A stretch of 64,000 bases of DNA from Ilyonectria destructans (lineage: Eukaryota > Ascomycota > Sordariomycetes > Hypocreales > Nectriaceae): positions 4,712,001-4,776,000 of the forward strand of contig JAHEWK010000001.1 in the NCBI GenBank assembly GCA_020740775.1, read 5' to 3'. Under the pieces are notes generated by a model, which ran no database searches, was not told the DNA's origin, and saw only the letters and a list, made by a program, of their open reading frames with translations. The number at the start of each line of letters is the position of its first letter. Within the stretch, counting starts at the first letter, position 1. The translations under genes and the position numbers were made by a program. Below are positions 10,745 through 21,700 of the stretch, piece by piece.

Positions 10745-12056
10745 GACGATGTTGTTCTACTCTGTTGTAGGTCTTGTGCTTTCTGTGTTTCTGTGTTTCC
10801 TTCTTCCCTTCGCGAACGAAGAAGAAGGAAGGGGGATCCTGCTCCCTCCCCTATCGCGATGAAGTTGGGCGTCGCCGGTGGGATAGCTCGGCCGGAGACG
10901 GACCGGGCTCGGGGATGCGGGGCTGAGTGGGATACGTGGGGGAGGGAGTTTGGTTAGTGGGGACGAGCAGATTGTGATGGCAACTGATATGGCGTAGAGA
11001 GTAGAGAGTAGGGAGGGAGGTTTATTCGTTCTATGTAGGACCTCCCGCATCTTGCCAACCTCTCACAAGGCCAAGGGTCGCCCATGGTTACACGGCCCGG
11101 TGGTGATGGTGGTTATGGTTGTGAGGGTGCGGGGAGGAGTTGACGAGGCATTGCGGCATTGTTCGGGATGTCCCCCACCTCAGCCGAAGGTGCAGACATG
11201 GCTTTCCGTCCCGATGATGGAGTGCGGCTGCTAGCTGCGGCCATGTTGCCGATTGTGCGGGGTTAGATCTGCGTGAGGACGGGCTAGCAGAGCATGATTC
11301 TGGGGAATAGTCTCCAACGTCTTGACGGAGGCTGAAGAGGGAGGCCATGAGCAGTCGTAGCATTTTGTGTCTTATGCCACTGGATTGTCCCTCTGGCTTT
11401 GGTCCTCGTGGTTGTCACAAATACCAATGCGCTATTTGGCTCAAGTTGCATCTGCTGTAATTAGCCTCTACTACATTAACGAAACACGCTGGTGATACTC
11501 GAGACTCCCCATCCTACCTCGTTCCCCCGACTGCCCGCCCCGTGATTCGAACTTATAGCGCCCCACTTACCGGCGCTGTGCAACATCACAGCGCCGCCGG
11601 GACGTGGAGGAACCTATCAAGCAAGCCGGATGCGATCTCGACGGGTCTGTGATGCTTGCGTAAACCCCTCTGACTTGCACGGCCGCGAGTTCAGGCGACA
11701 GTCTTTCCTTGCTACGGCTTCCGGCGCCCGCTTTTGGCGAAGCCTCGGCTGTCATTCGACCTCTGTATGGTCTGAGCCTCGACTCCGGGACCCGGCCGCT
11801 CGCATGGAGGCGGCCAGGCTTCTGGTTGAGCTAGCCTGGTCGGTCGTGTGGTAATAAAGAAGGCTCAATCCTGCAATTGAAACGTTCTGACGATCTGCCT
11901 CTACTCCCTCCACTCCCTCTTCTTATTCCCGGCCTCATCTCTTTCCTCGCCCTCGTGCTGTTTCACTTCTATCGGCCTTGTACTTGACAACACAAGAACT
12001 TGACAACACAGGAACTCGACACCACAGCAACTCGACACCACGGGAATATTCGAGCC
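10745..12056. other. 1.3 kb divergent promoter between SDR and monooxygenase
   Basis: Nothing coding is supported. It serves both the SDR (minus) and the monooxygenase (plus). The right end is the monooxygenase leader, pyrimidine-rich at 11896-11970 and then a 4 x 16 bp tandem repeat. Confidence 0.5.
11981..12044 (+). repeat. 4 x 16 bp tandem repeat in the leader just before the monooxygenase start
   Basis: Four head-to-tail units of 16 bp at 11981, 11997, 12013 and 12029 follow the pattern WACTYGACAMCACRRS. The first two units share TTGACAACACA and the last two share TCGACACCAC. The array ends 12 bases before the ATG at 12057, so it is probably in the 5' untranslated leader of the mRNA. It arose by slippage or may carry a binding site; no known motif is recognised. 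Confidence 0.8.
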
Positions 12057-14471
12057 ATGGCGACGCTCAATGGACACCATGACACCGCGGCCAGCGCGCC
12101 CAAGAACCCGCTGGTGCATGACCACCCACATCCCTTGAAGGTTGCCATCATCGGTGCGGGTATTGGCGGTCTCAGCGCCGCCATTGGCCTTCGACGCGAG
12201 GGTCATGACATTACTGTATGTCCAAGTTGATTTCTCTCGAGTATTTGAGGTCTCCTCTCACACATAATCAGCTATATGAGCAATCTCGGCTGGCCAGCGA
12301 AGTCGGCGCGGCTGTCCACATGGCCCCCAACGCCAACGGCCTCCTTCGACGATGGGGTCTCGTCCCCGAGGACTTCGGCGCAAACCTTATGTGTCACTAC
12401 AAAGAACTCCAGCAAAACGGCGCCATCATCAAGGAAATGGACCTCACCGGCCCTAACCAGCTGTGGCAGCACCCCTGGCAGCTCGTTCACCGGGTTGGCC
12501 TGCACGAGGCTCTGAAGAAGGCTGCCACCGAAACCGAGAGGCCTGGCAAGCCCGCTGTCCTCAGCACAGCCAGCAAGGTTGAGGAAGTTGACCCAGCCAA
12601 GGGAACCATCACGTTGGCCGATGGTACCGTTGTGGAGGCCGACGTCATCTTGGGCGCCGACGGCATCTATGTAAGCATCGCCCGTTCCTTTCGTGTAAGT
12701 CGACGGCTGAGGGCTTGTGCTGATTTAGTGTCCAGTCTCGGAGTCGCAAGTTCGTTACTGGTGTCGAGTCAAAGCTCTTCGGTTCCGGCAAGGCTGCCTT
12801 CCGCTTCCTGATCCCTAAGAGCGTCGCTCTGGAGGACCCCGAAACCCGACCCCTCGTCGCTCTCGACAACTGCCTATCCATGTGGTATGGAGACGATAGA
12901 CGGATTGTTATTTACCCCTGCAACCACAACGAGATGCTCAACTTTGTCTGCATTCACCCCGATACTGAGTCGCACGCCACTGCTACCGATGGTTAGAATG
13001 GCCCTCCCGAGGAATCGAAACGAAGGCTGACATGATGTGCAGAATGGAACAAGACTGGTTCGCTTGAGCAAATCCTCAAGGTGTACAAGGACTTTGAGCC
13101 CGCCCTTTTAAAGCTCATCCAGAAGGTGGCACCCGAGGAGCTCAAGGTCTGGCAACTGTTGGATATGGAGAACCTGCCCACCTGGGTAAACAACAAGCTC
13201 GCTCTTTTGGGAGATTCAGCCCACCCTTTCACACCTCGTAAGCGCCCTCCTCGTCCCTTGCACTTACAAGCTAACCAGAGATGCAGACCAGGGACAGGGT
13301 GCCGGTCAGGCTATGGAGGATGCCGCTGCTTTGTCGGTTGTGCTGCCCAAGGGTACTGCGCCCGAAGACGTACCTGAGCGACTCAAGTTGTACGAGAGGA
13401 TCAGATACGAGAGAGCTCATAAGATCCAGGACTATTCCCGCCAGGCGGGTAAGGACTGGATCGACGGCAAGGCCCAGATTGACAGTAAGTGCTCCGCATG
13501 TTCAAATCGAGACCAGCCCGCTAACATGACGACTAGTGATGAGCTATACCAATTACAATTTCGGCCACGACGAGTATGATCACGCAGGGGACGTCTTCAA
13601 GAGGTGGCTGTGGGAGCAAAAGCAGGACCTTTACTGGAGAATGCCCATCTCGTTCGGACCTTTCCCTGGTCCTCGCCAAGACCACCTTGGTCGCCGTCAG
13701 CCCGGCGCCGCCCAGCGAACCTTTAGAACCGCGTCAGTCAAGTTCAAGACGTCGCGGACATACCTCGAGACGCTTTTCCCCACAAAGCAGTTCAAATTCA
13801 AATCTCCCTCCACCATCTGCGAGGCGAGCTTCTCTGCGACGACCCTCGACAAGATGTCTTGGCTAGGCGGCCAGGGATATAACCACTTTGGCCTGTATAT
13901 CCACGGCGTGCAATACACCAAGAAGGACGGGTCAACGATTGATGGCACATTCCTCCCTATTCTGATGGAGAGCTTGTGTGATCCTATCGTCTCAGGCCGT
14001 GAGGAGTTGGCTATGCCTAAGCTCTTCTGCGATATTGAGGTCCACCCCCGATCAAACTCATTCCGCATGAAGGCCTCGTGGAGAGGCGCTACTTTCGCCG
14101 AGATGACGCTCAAGGACTTGACGGATGATGCACCCGAGAGCGAGGGGGGCATCATTGGTGGCGAGGCCGACTATGGCATCCTGGCATACCGATACATCCC
14201 GGCAGTTGGAGAGCCCGGGAAGGCGGACTGCGAGTATGCCACGGTGGTGTCACATGCCGAGGAGTCCAAGGATGTGCCATCCAAGGTGAACAGGGTGCAG
14301 CGATCCAAGAACGCTTCGGTCAAGCTGGATGCCCAGGACTGGGAGTCGCTTCCGACTCTACACCATGTTGCGGCGGGCCTGGCACAGATCCCCATCTACT
14401 CAGTGGTTAGTGCCAAGGTGGTAGAGGGTAACGGCGTCCCCAATGTGGCGGCATGCAAGCGGATTGAGTAG
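12057..14471 (+). CDS. Fusion: FAD-dependent aromatic-type monooxygenase + acetoacetate-decarboxylase-like domain
   Basis: Two-domain enzyme of 713 residues. Exons are 12057-12215, 12272-12670, 12736-12991, 13043-13237, 13287-13484 and 13537-14471. The N-terminal 425 residues or so form a group A flavin monooxygenase related to salicylate hydroxylases: dinucleotide fold IIGAGIGGLSAA, the DG motif GADGIY, and GDSAHPFTPHQGQGAGQAMEDA-type FAD-binding GD motif split by an intron. The C-terminal part (about 437-713) resembles acetoacetate decarboxylase: GREELAMPK carries Lys564 at the spacing of the Schiff-base lysine in GRELSAYPK of the clostridial enzyme. Such a pair could hydroxylate a substrate and then decarboxylate or rearrange the product, but this is inference. 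The third intron has a GTTAGA donor; the second offers tandem acceptors and only GTCCAG keeps frame. ATG 12057 is in good context (GCCATGG). Confidence 0.9.
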
Positions 14472-15247
14472 GTGATGGAGGGTCATGGTATATCTTCAGT
14501 TGAAAAACAATGTCAGAATAGCATCTCCTTTACTTCGGCCTCGTTACAACCGAGTATTTCTAGATTGAACATTAAAAACATGTCAGAATGGCATATCCTT
14601 GTCCACCAACTTGACCAAGACCTCGATTTCGATCAAGAAATCTTCCCAGAAATTTCACCCTAGACTTCACTTCACGTTGAATACTCACTATACATTAAGA
14701 AGTAATGCCAAAACATCATGTCATTGACTTCAGACTTGACGCCGCAGACTCGCATGTGAGACCATGTTAATATTCCGCATCAACCCCTCATCCCCAACTC
14801 AGTCCGACGGAGTTTTGAGGCTCAGGAATCATCAGACTTGGCATATTACCCCTCAGATGCCCCAAATGTCCGCCATTTCGCCGCTCACACATATTCTATT
14901 GGTAATGTCCAAACATCTTCTATTGGTAATGCTCGTACCGCTCCGATTGGTAATAGCCATGACGGTCAGTGAGTGGTCTCTCGGCTCCACACCCCACTTG
15001 CCGGGCGGGCATCTAACCACCACGATGAGCCGTACCGAGCCAATACTCCGTGGAACTTTGTGGGGTACGGAGTTGGAAGAGGAGGCCCTGATGGGGGAGG
15101 AGTTCCGAATGTGGGCTCTAGGAGGAATTCCCCAAAGAGTCAAAGGTCGCCGCATTCCCCTGGCGAGTTAAAGGTTATCCTGCCTTGACAATATCTTACG
15201 TCTCTCGTCTCATCATCAAACCAATTCAACTCCCAGCTCATACCAAC
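14472..15247. other. Spacer between monooxygenase and cupin, with cupin promoter
   Basis: No gene. The left part has a 20-bp direct repeat (14511-14530 and 14581-14600, two mismatches). The right part has three CCAAT boxes at 24-bp spacing. Both flanking genes read rightward. Confidence 0.5.
14896..14967 (+). promoter_or_regulatory. Three CCAAT boxes (as ATTGGTAAT) at exact 24-bp spacing
   Basis: ATTGGTAAT occurs at 14898, 14922 and 14946, inside three 24-bp units (14896-14919, 14920-14943, 14944-14967). The first two units share the ten bases CTATTGGTAA, and the rest of each unit has drifted. On the minus strand each reads ATTACCAAT followed by AG, AG and CG, which suits the CCAAT-binding complex (HapB/C/E). 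The array is about 300-350 bp upstream of the cupin start. The factor is inferred from the motif only. Confidence 0.6.
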
Positions 15248-15799
15248 ATGTCTGCCCAAGAACTCACCCCCCCAAAGCGGTTCATCACCGAGAACAATGC
15301 AGAGGGCAAGGCCGTTTTCAGCACCCAAATCCCTGAGCAACTGCCGGCGAGGGTCATTGAATGCGGAGACAAGTTCTTCCTCGGCTACACCACAAACGAG
15401 CGACCCGTTGACATCAACGGCAACAAGGACGTCGACACATACAGCGAATACTTGACCAACGAGCCGGGCATCGTCATCCCCGGCGGGACCGTGCTACGTT
15501 TTGTCGATATCCGCCCCGGAGGCGTGTCCCCGATGCACCGGACGGTGAGCCTCGATTACGGCGTCGTGGTGGAGGGTCAGGTCATCATCCGGCTTGACTC
15601 GGGCGAGAGCCGGCTGATGCAGCGCGGAGACGTGACGATCCAGCGCGGGACGATGCACGAATGGGAAAACGCGAGCAAGACGGAGTGGGCGAGGATGATG
15701 TATGTGCTCCAGGATAGCAAGCCGTTGATTGCTGGAGGCAAGCCGTTGGGCGAGGAATACGGTGAAGGTATGGGAGAGGTGCGTCCTTCGGGCAACTAA
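15248..15799 (+). CDS. Small single-domain cupin protein
   Basis: Intronless protein of 183 residues with one cupin fold. Cupin motif 1 is seen as PGGVSPMHRTVSLDYGVVVEG, with one of the two usual metal histidines (MHRT) and an Asp in place of the usual Glu; motif 2 is GDVTIQRGTMHEWEN with its histidine. Fungal proteins of this type sit in catabolic and secondary-metabolite neighbourhoods, and some cupins are dioxygenases, decarboxylases or isomerases; which applies here cannot be told. The ATG at 15248 is the first in frame. It follows the monooxygenase on the same strand after 776 bp and has its own promoter with three CCAAT boxes. It marks the right edge of the enzyme block. Confidence 0.88.
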   Translation: MSAQELTPPKRFITENNAEGKAVFSTQIPEQLPARVIECGDKFFLGYTTNERPVDINGNKDVDTYSEYLTNEPGIVIPGGTVLRFVDIRPGGVSPMHRTVSLDYGVVVEGQVIIRLDSGESRLMQRGDVTIQRGTMHEWENASKTEWARMMYVLQDSKPLIAGGKPLGEEYGEGMGEVRPSGN

Positions 15800-16732
15800 G
15801 AAACTAAGATGAGCTGGGTGCGATATTAGGCGTTGCTGGGGATGACCAAGCGGGCCGCAGTAGACACACTCGGGAGTCGGACATGGTCAGGTTAGACGCC
15901 GGAAATTGGAAATGCAAATAGAGGCTTTCCTGTGCCAGACCATAATTAATAGCGTCAACTCGCAAATGAGGCTGAACCTGTTGTAATAAGGCCCAGGTTA
16001 ATCGTCTTTACCCAGTCCGTCCTGTGAACCTGTCATGCGCCCGGTTGATTAGCGACGCGACGGTTAGCGTGTGGGTGCCTTGTTAGGCGTTACAGGCTCG
16101 CCACAACAGGGTCTCTGGTGTGGCTCTGTGGCTCTGTGGCTCTGGGGCATACGTCCCCCCAGGCGCTGCCGGCAGTCACCCAACAGCGCCTTTATTAGCC
16201 TCCGGCCATCGCCGTCCCCGTCGCCTCAGCGCATGCAAGGGTTGATCGCGTGTGTCGACTTCCCCTCAGGCAGACCCCGTCTTTTACATTTCTTACCCAC
16301 GGCGATCCGACGTGCCCTCCATCTCCTGTCTCTTGCAACCTCGTCAGATCTTGGCTTGCCGTGTGCTTCTGTGCTCCTGTGCCCTTGCTGCATCTCCCAG
16401 GTACGTATGCCACCTGCAGTGTCGCATCTTGGTCCGTCACCGCACCGTCCATGCTGCCCTGCCCATGCATGATCGGGCTCAGCCAACCACTTGCTGATCG
16501 CACATCAGGCGCCCCGAGGCAAACCACCATCCCCCAATATTGCCACTCGCAGCCTCAGACCGCCATCGAATCTCGAGAATCCGTATCGAATCCATATCGA
16601 ACCTCGTAGAATTTTATTCCCAACGACCAGGCCGCACAGTCATACTTGATACTTATGCTGCGGTGAGAGAACGGGCCATCAGTTCCCGACACGGACTCTC
16701 TGTCATTGCTGGCCGCGTCCTGATGCACCATC
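15800..16732. other. Intergenic region, promoter of the FYVE/RING gene
   Basis: No coding sequence is supported; overlapping short frames around 16195-16600 lack domains and sit in pyrimidine-rich leader-like DNA. A short CTCTGTGG tandem lies near 16120-16142. Confidence 0.45.
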
Positions 16733-18706
16733 ATGGCCAGCCCTCCGGGTGCTTCAAGCCCTCTACCTTTTGGTGATTCGAGGGCGTACGAAGCCCTGCT
16801 CGACAGCGCCTCCGAGTCTTCAGGTTCCTTCGCCGACAGCGACCCAGACCATAACCCCGAGCCGTGCCCTTGGCGAACGACCCAGTTCCACGACCAGGAA
16901 TGCTCTCTCTTCTTCGACTGTCCATCACACCTCGTCGAGCGCAGCCTATCAGTTACCGGTTCGTTTCACACGCAGCCTGCACATGACGATGGTGCAATAG
17001 CAGATTCCGACCCGGCTAGCGACGATAGTAGCCCGAACGACCAAAGTGCCGCCGTGCTCTCGGAATCGACGCCGAGAGAAGACGATATCTACAGCCCCCA
17101 ACAATCCCCCGACCTAGAAGAAATCCATAGTAGAGCTCTTACGGCAGAAATCATTGACCCGGATAGCCCCACCCAAGACATCAGTGGTTTGGCAGATAGC
17201 ACTGATCTCATGAACGCCCTGCCCGCACTGCCGATTACACCGACTGAGGACGAGCTGGCAAGCAGCTCACGCTCGGGAGTTGATGTCAGATCCGAGCAAC
17301 TAGACTTACATCCTGATCAGTCGGAAAGCCATTCCAGGCCGAGGAGTGAACAGGAGAGGGGGTTGCCAGACCTGCCAGGCTTGCCAGGCTTGCCCCAACC
17401 TCGGAGAGAGAGGACTCCCGTATCCCGCGAAAGGATGGACGCCCCTCTACCATCCCCCCGCCGCAGGGCACCAAGTGAAGCTCTACCACCGCTCCCACCC
17501 CCGCCGCAGGGCGAGGTTGAAGGAAGCACAACCTCGGAGTGGTCTGTCCCAAGATGGCAGCCCGATGCTGAGGTGACCTATTGTCCTATTTGCCGTGCGC
17601 AGTTTAGTTTCTTCGTGCGCAAACATCACTGCAGGTTCGTCGACACCCACCTCTTGCCCATGATGCCCCCATCTCAGATGTCTAACATGTTGCAGGAAAT
17701 GTGGAAGAGTTGTCTGCAACTCGTGTTCGCCGCACAGGATCATCATTCCGCATCAGTACATCGTCCGACCTCCCGGTTCAGATGTCGGCATACCGCAGTC
17801 TCTATTACTCGATGGCCTTGGGGCGGGATACTTCGATATCAACAGTATAGCGGGTGGTGAGCGGGTGAGGTTATGCAATCCATGCGTTCCAGACCCCAAC
17901 ACAGCGCCACCGCAAAGCCCAGGCACTCCAGCGACCATGTCGCCACGATCTTCACACCAAAGATCCAGGAGCAGTGCTGCGGGCCAATATGGCACTTTGC
18001 CCGCGTCAAACCGGCATGGAACAATCTTCGCTCCAGGAACTAGCACCGACGCATATCAGTACCTTGCTTCTAGGTCAAGGAGCATCACTGTGGTAAGTTG
18101 CTTGGTATGGGCTGGACGAGTTCGCAATGCTGACAACTTTCTCAGGGTACTCAGGGGTCGAGTTCAACACACGGCACTTCCTCTCGCCGCGCGAGAAGCG
18201 GGACGCATCAAACCCCCATCGAGCGGCTACTGTCGGGCGGTTCATCCTCATCATACCCCAACCGATACAGCCGGCACGGGGAAGCAGCATCGTCCTCACA
18301 GCAACGCGCTCTCCCGCCGACTCCCCAAATTGCAGAGGAGGATGAGTGCCCAATCTGCCACCGTGAGCTCCCATCTCAGAGCCTACCCAACTCTGAGGCT
18401 CTTCGAGAATCCCACATCACCACGTGTATCCAGACACATAGTACCTACGGAACACCCCGCAGCGGAGATGAAGCAGCTGCCCCTCCAGCCGCTCCACGAC
18501 GGACGGGCATGTACACGTATCCGGCAACCGAGAAGGACTGCATTGATGATGCCGAGTGCACCATTTGTCTCGAGGAATTTACAGTCGGGATTCCCATGGC
18601 ACGACTAGAGTGCTTATGTCGATTTCATCGGTCTTGCATTTCGGCGTGGTTCGTCAACCACCCTGGGCGATGCCCTGTTCATCAGCATGACGGGTTTGGT
18701 TATTAA
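16733..18706 (+). CDS. FYVE and RING zinc-finger protein with a UBZ-like motif, Pib1-like E3 ligase
   Basis: Probable phosphatidylinositol-3-phosphate-binding ubiquitin ligase of endosome and vacuole membranes, 619 residues. Exons are 16733-17634, 17696-18092 and 18146-18706. The first 280 residues are acidic, Ser/Pro-rich and likely disordered. The FYVE finger spans about 284-364: CPIC, RKHHCRKCG, RVVCNSC, and the last pair CNPC; the intron splits the RKHHCR codon for Arg. A CX2C...HX3C motif (Cys501, Cys504, His523, Cys527) resembles a Rad18-type UBZ ubiquitin-binding finger. The C-terminal RING (571-612) has CX2C, C589, C591, H594, C597 and ends CPVH rather than CPXC. Yeast Pib1 also joins FYVE and RING but is about half as long. 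The start at 16733 is in context ATCATGG. Confidence 0.9.
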
Positions 18707-21700
18707 GCAAGCGTTGATCAAGAGAGCTAGTTTGGTTTGGTTCGTTGCATATGGGACGGAGTATGGACTGGTTGGTTTTTGCGAGCGTATTAGTATGTTT
18801 TTTGGTACATTTAGACGTGAGTGAGCGTTCGGCCACTCACAGTTCACCCTCATTTTCATCATTGGCGAAGGGATGCGTAGAGCAGGGATATGAGGTGGAA
18901 GAGACGAATTGATGAGCCGCTAGATACTCATAACAACAGCGAATTATATTCTACTCAAATGTTTACTCGCTGCATTGCAATCTTCTTTCCATATTGTGAT
19001 GCTCTTTGTGGTATGTCGTACCAAACCCCCTTGCTGGAGGTTGGACCGGGTTTCTCCCGAGTCTGCATAGGACGAGCCTTGCAGCAAGAGGAGTTCGCAA
19101 CGACGTCATCGTGATCGACGCTGCAAGTCAGATTCCAGGATAAGCCGCCAGGGTCCACCAAGGCGTGTGGTGCTTGGGGTAAGGTAGGATCGCTTCGTGT
19201 TCCCGACACAAGTGAAAGAAAGAATGGTTCATCAATTCAACGACCAACAATGGACATGGGATTTTTGACAAGCGGTAGATAGCGCAGAACTAGGTTCGAG
19301 GGGTTGGGCAGGACTCGGCCGGCTTGCGACGTGCAGGTGGTGTGTCCCATTGCAGCGAGGCACGTCGAACGACCGCTAGGGAACGGAGGCGGCGACAGGG
19401 ATCGCCAGCCAGCCGAGAACTAAGAATGCAGCTGGGACAGGAAGTTGATTGATACAGGGCCAGTGGTTGGTGGTTAGAGGACAGCGCGTGCGACAAACAG
19501 ACACTACGGAGTTGCGCTCGCCAATCTGCAGAGGGACTGATCGGTGACTCCGGTTGCAAATGGCAGATGTCCGGGACGAGCGACAGTGCGGTGGCGTTGC
19601 AACCTGCAGGCAGGCTGGCGTCGGTCGGCATGGTGAACTGAACGAGACCGGCAGCGAGGGGCTGGGGAACGGAGAATGCGATGGTGGTTCCAGCAAACTG
19701 AGGCTTCGAGCTACGAGGGCGACAGTTCCAGCTGAAGCGACGGCTGGAGGGTTACGTGGATTGCGTGGTCCCGAAGCTAAAAACCTAGTAGCTGCGTTTT
19801 TTGTTCCTAGCGAACTGCATGTTTTCGCTAGTGGTATCCGTTCGAGGAGCTTGGGAGGAGCTTGAGAGGAGCTTGTTTCTCTCTTGATGGATCACCTGTC
19901 GGCCTGTGTGGGCAGATTATCTTGCCTGTGTTTTAAGCCTAATCGGGCACTCAAATTCCGTGTGTCTGAAGCTGCAGATCTATGTTAGAGCTCATATCCA
20001 AGTAGATATAAAAGCATCATGATAAAAAAAAATTAGACTCAAATAATATATCAATATGGCAAAGAGCGCGGTGTAAATTTAGGAGCTGGAAGTATTATGT
20101 AGACCAATGGCAGCGATGACACAGACAGGATATTTTGCCAACACAGGATGAGAATTGGGATAGCTCTCAATGGGTTGATCATGATAGGTGACGCCATCTA
20201 GTCGAGACCTAGGCCCATTCATCAGTAGACCCATTGGGAGAATAACTTAGCCAAGGTCGGTTATGTATGAGCAGGGGAATGTGATAGATATGGATTGGAC
20301 AAGAGGGGCCCTTCGCTTCTCAATAATTGGAAGAAAGGAAAGACGGTCAAGTGATTTCCCGAAATTTTGGGTGACGGCAAAAGTGGCTCCACGCAAGTAG
20401 GATGGTGCACTTGGCTGTGCAAGGGGCAAATCGCCAAAAGATATTGCAATGGAGGACGAGGCACAATGGTTCAGACCAAGAGAGAGATGGGGATGGAATG
20501 GAGGAGATTTGGATCCCCGCGGTGACAGGGTGGAGCGCAAGGTACCGACACAGTGCGCCGAGCGATGGATGTACTTTACGAGCAAACCTCAAGGTGGATG
20601 TGTAGCAGATTTAGCACCTCGCTCTGCAGTTGCCCAAGGAATCCCGGATTGTCTGAGAAAATACTGGTACGTAGGAAAGACGGTGGGAGGACAGACTGAA
20701 AGCCGAAAGACGCGGGAGAGAGAAACACGCGTCAATCAAACCCCCGCGTCGAGCGAGATTACGATGGACTCACCACATTCACCAGATTTACACTCTCACT
20801 TGCACAGCCTCACACGAATTGACTGACCGGCGAGTACACACGACACTACCCGTGCAAGCCAACGCACGCCCCTCTTTAGCCGCCTGGAGCTGGACGACCG
20901 AGCTCTTCCCGGTTCATCCCCCGGTTGCGAGAAGCTGCCAAGGGAGGGTCCGTCCATTGCAGCACCTGATTGAGGGGCCCGTAGAGGCGCTGCGGGCAAA
21001 AGACAAACGTCATATTGTCATGAAAGCAAGCTCATGGCAGCATGCGGTGTTCCCCAAACGTGGTGGCCGGATTGCCAGCCCCCATGTCGCACGTTCGGTA
21101 CGGTACGGTACGGTACGGTACTGTACTATTCTGTAGTGTACTGTACCGAGCGTCCATGCCCGCAATTGCGATGATGGAGAGGAACACTTGCAGTTCCCAT
21201 GTTCCAGATCCCAATTGCCCCCATCGTCGCGCACCAACGAAGCTTCATAGCAGATTGAGGTCGAAACCCACCGGTCACCCACCCAACGAAGTGAAAAACC
21301 CTGTGAATCACAGACGCAAAACCTACCTCAGGTATTCAATCCCGCGCAGCTGAGAGCGCCAGAGAAGGCAAAAGAGGGTGCTGAGCTCGAAAAACAGGAA
21401 CTACATGTGCTTTCGGACAGGGTTGATTCCAGGGCCACCCCCCTCCACTAGCACGCGCCGCGGCGCCGGCCTCCACCCGCTGGAGTGATCACTGATGGAG
21501 TGACGCAGCCGCAGCGACCCGACACCCTGGAGCCCCACTCAGTGGCCGGAGGGCCGTACCCCGGCTGAGCTGGACAGCTGCTGGGGTCCTGCCTGGATCG
21601 GGGGCCATGATTGCGCTGCCTCGCACATCGCAAGGACAAGTCCACCACAAGTTCCAGCTCCCAACAACCGCTCTGCCCGACCGCCGCAACCACGGCGAGT

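Noticed and set aside
11530..11570. GATTCGAACTTA resembling the T-loop of a minus-strand tRNA
   Set aside because: The flanking bases do not pair as a T-stem and no acceptor or anticodon stem can be drawn.
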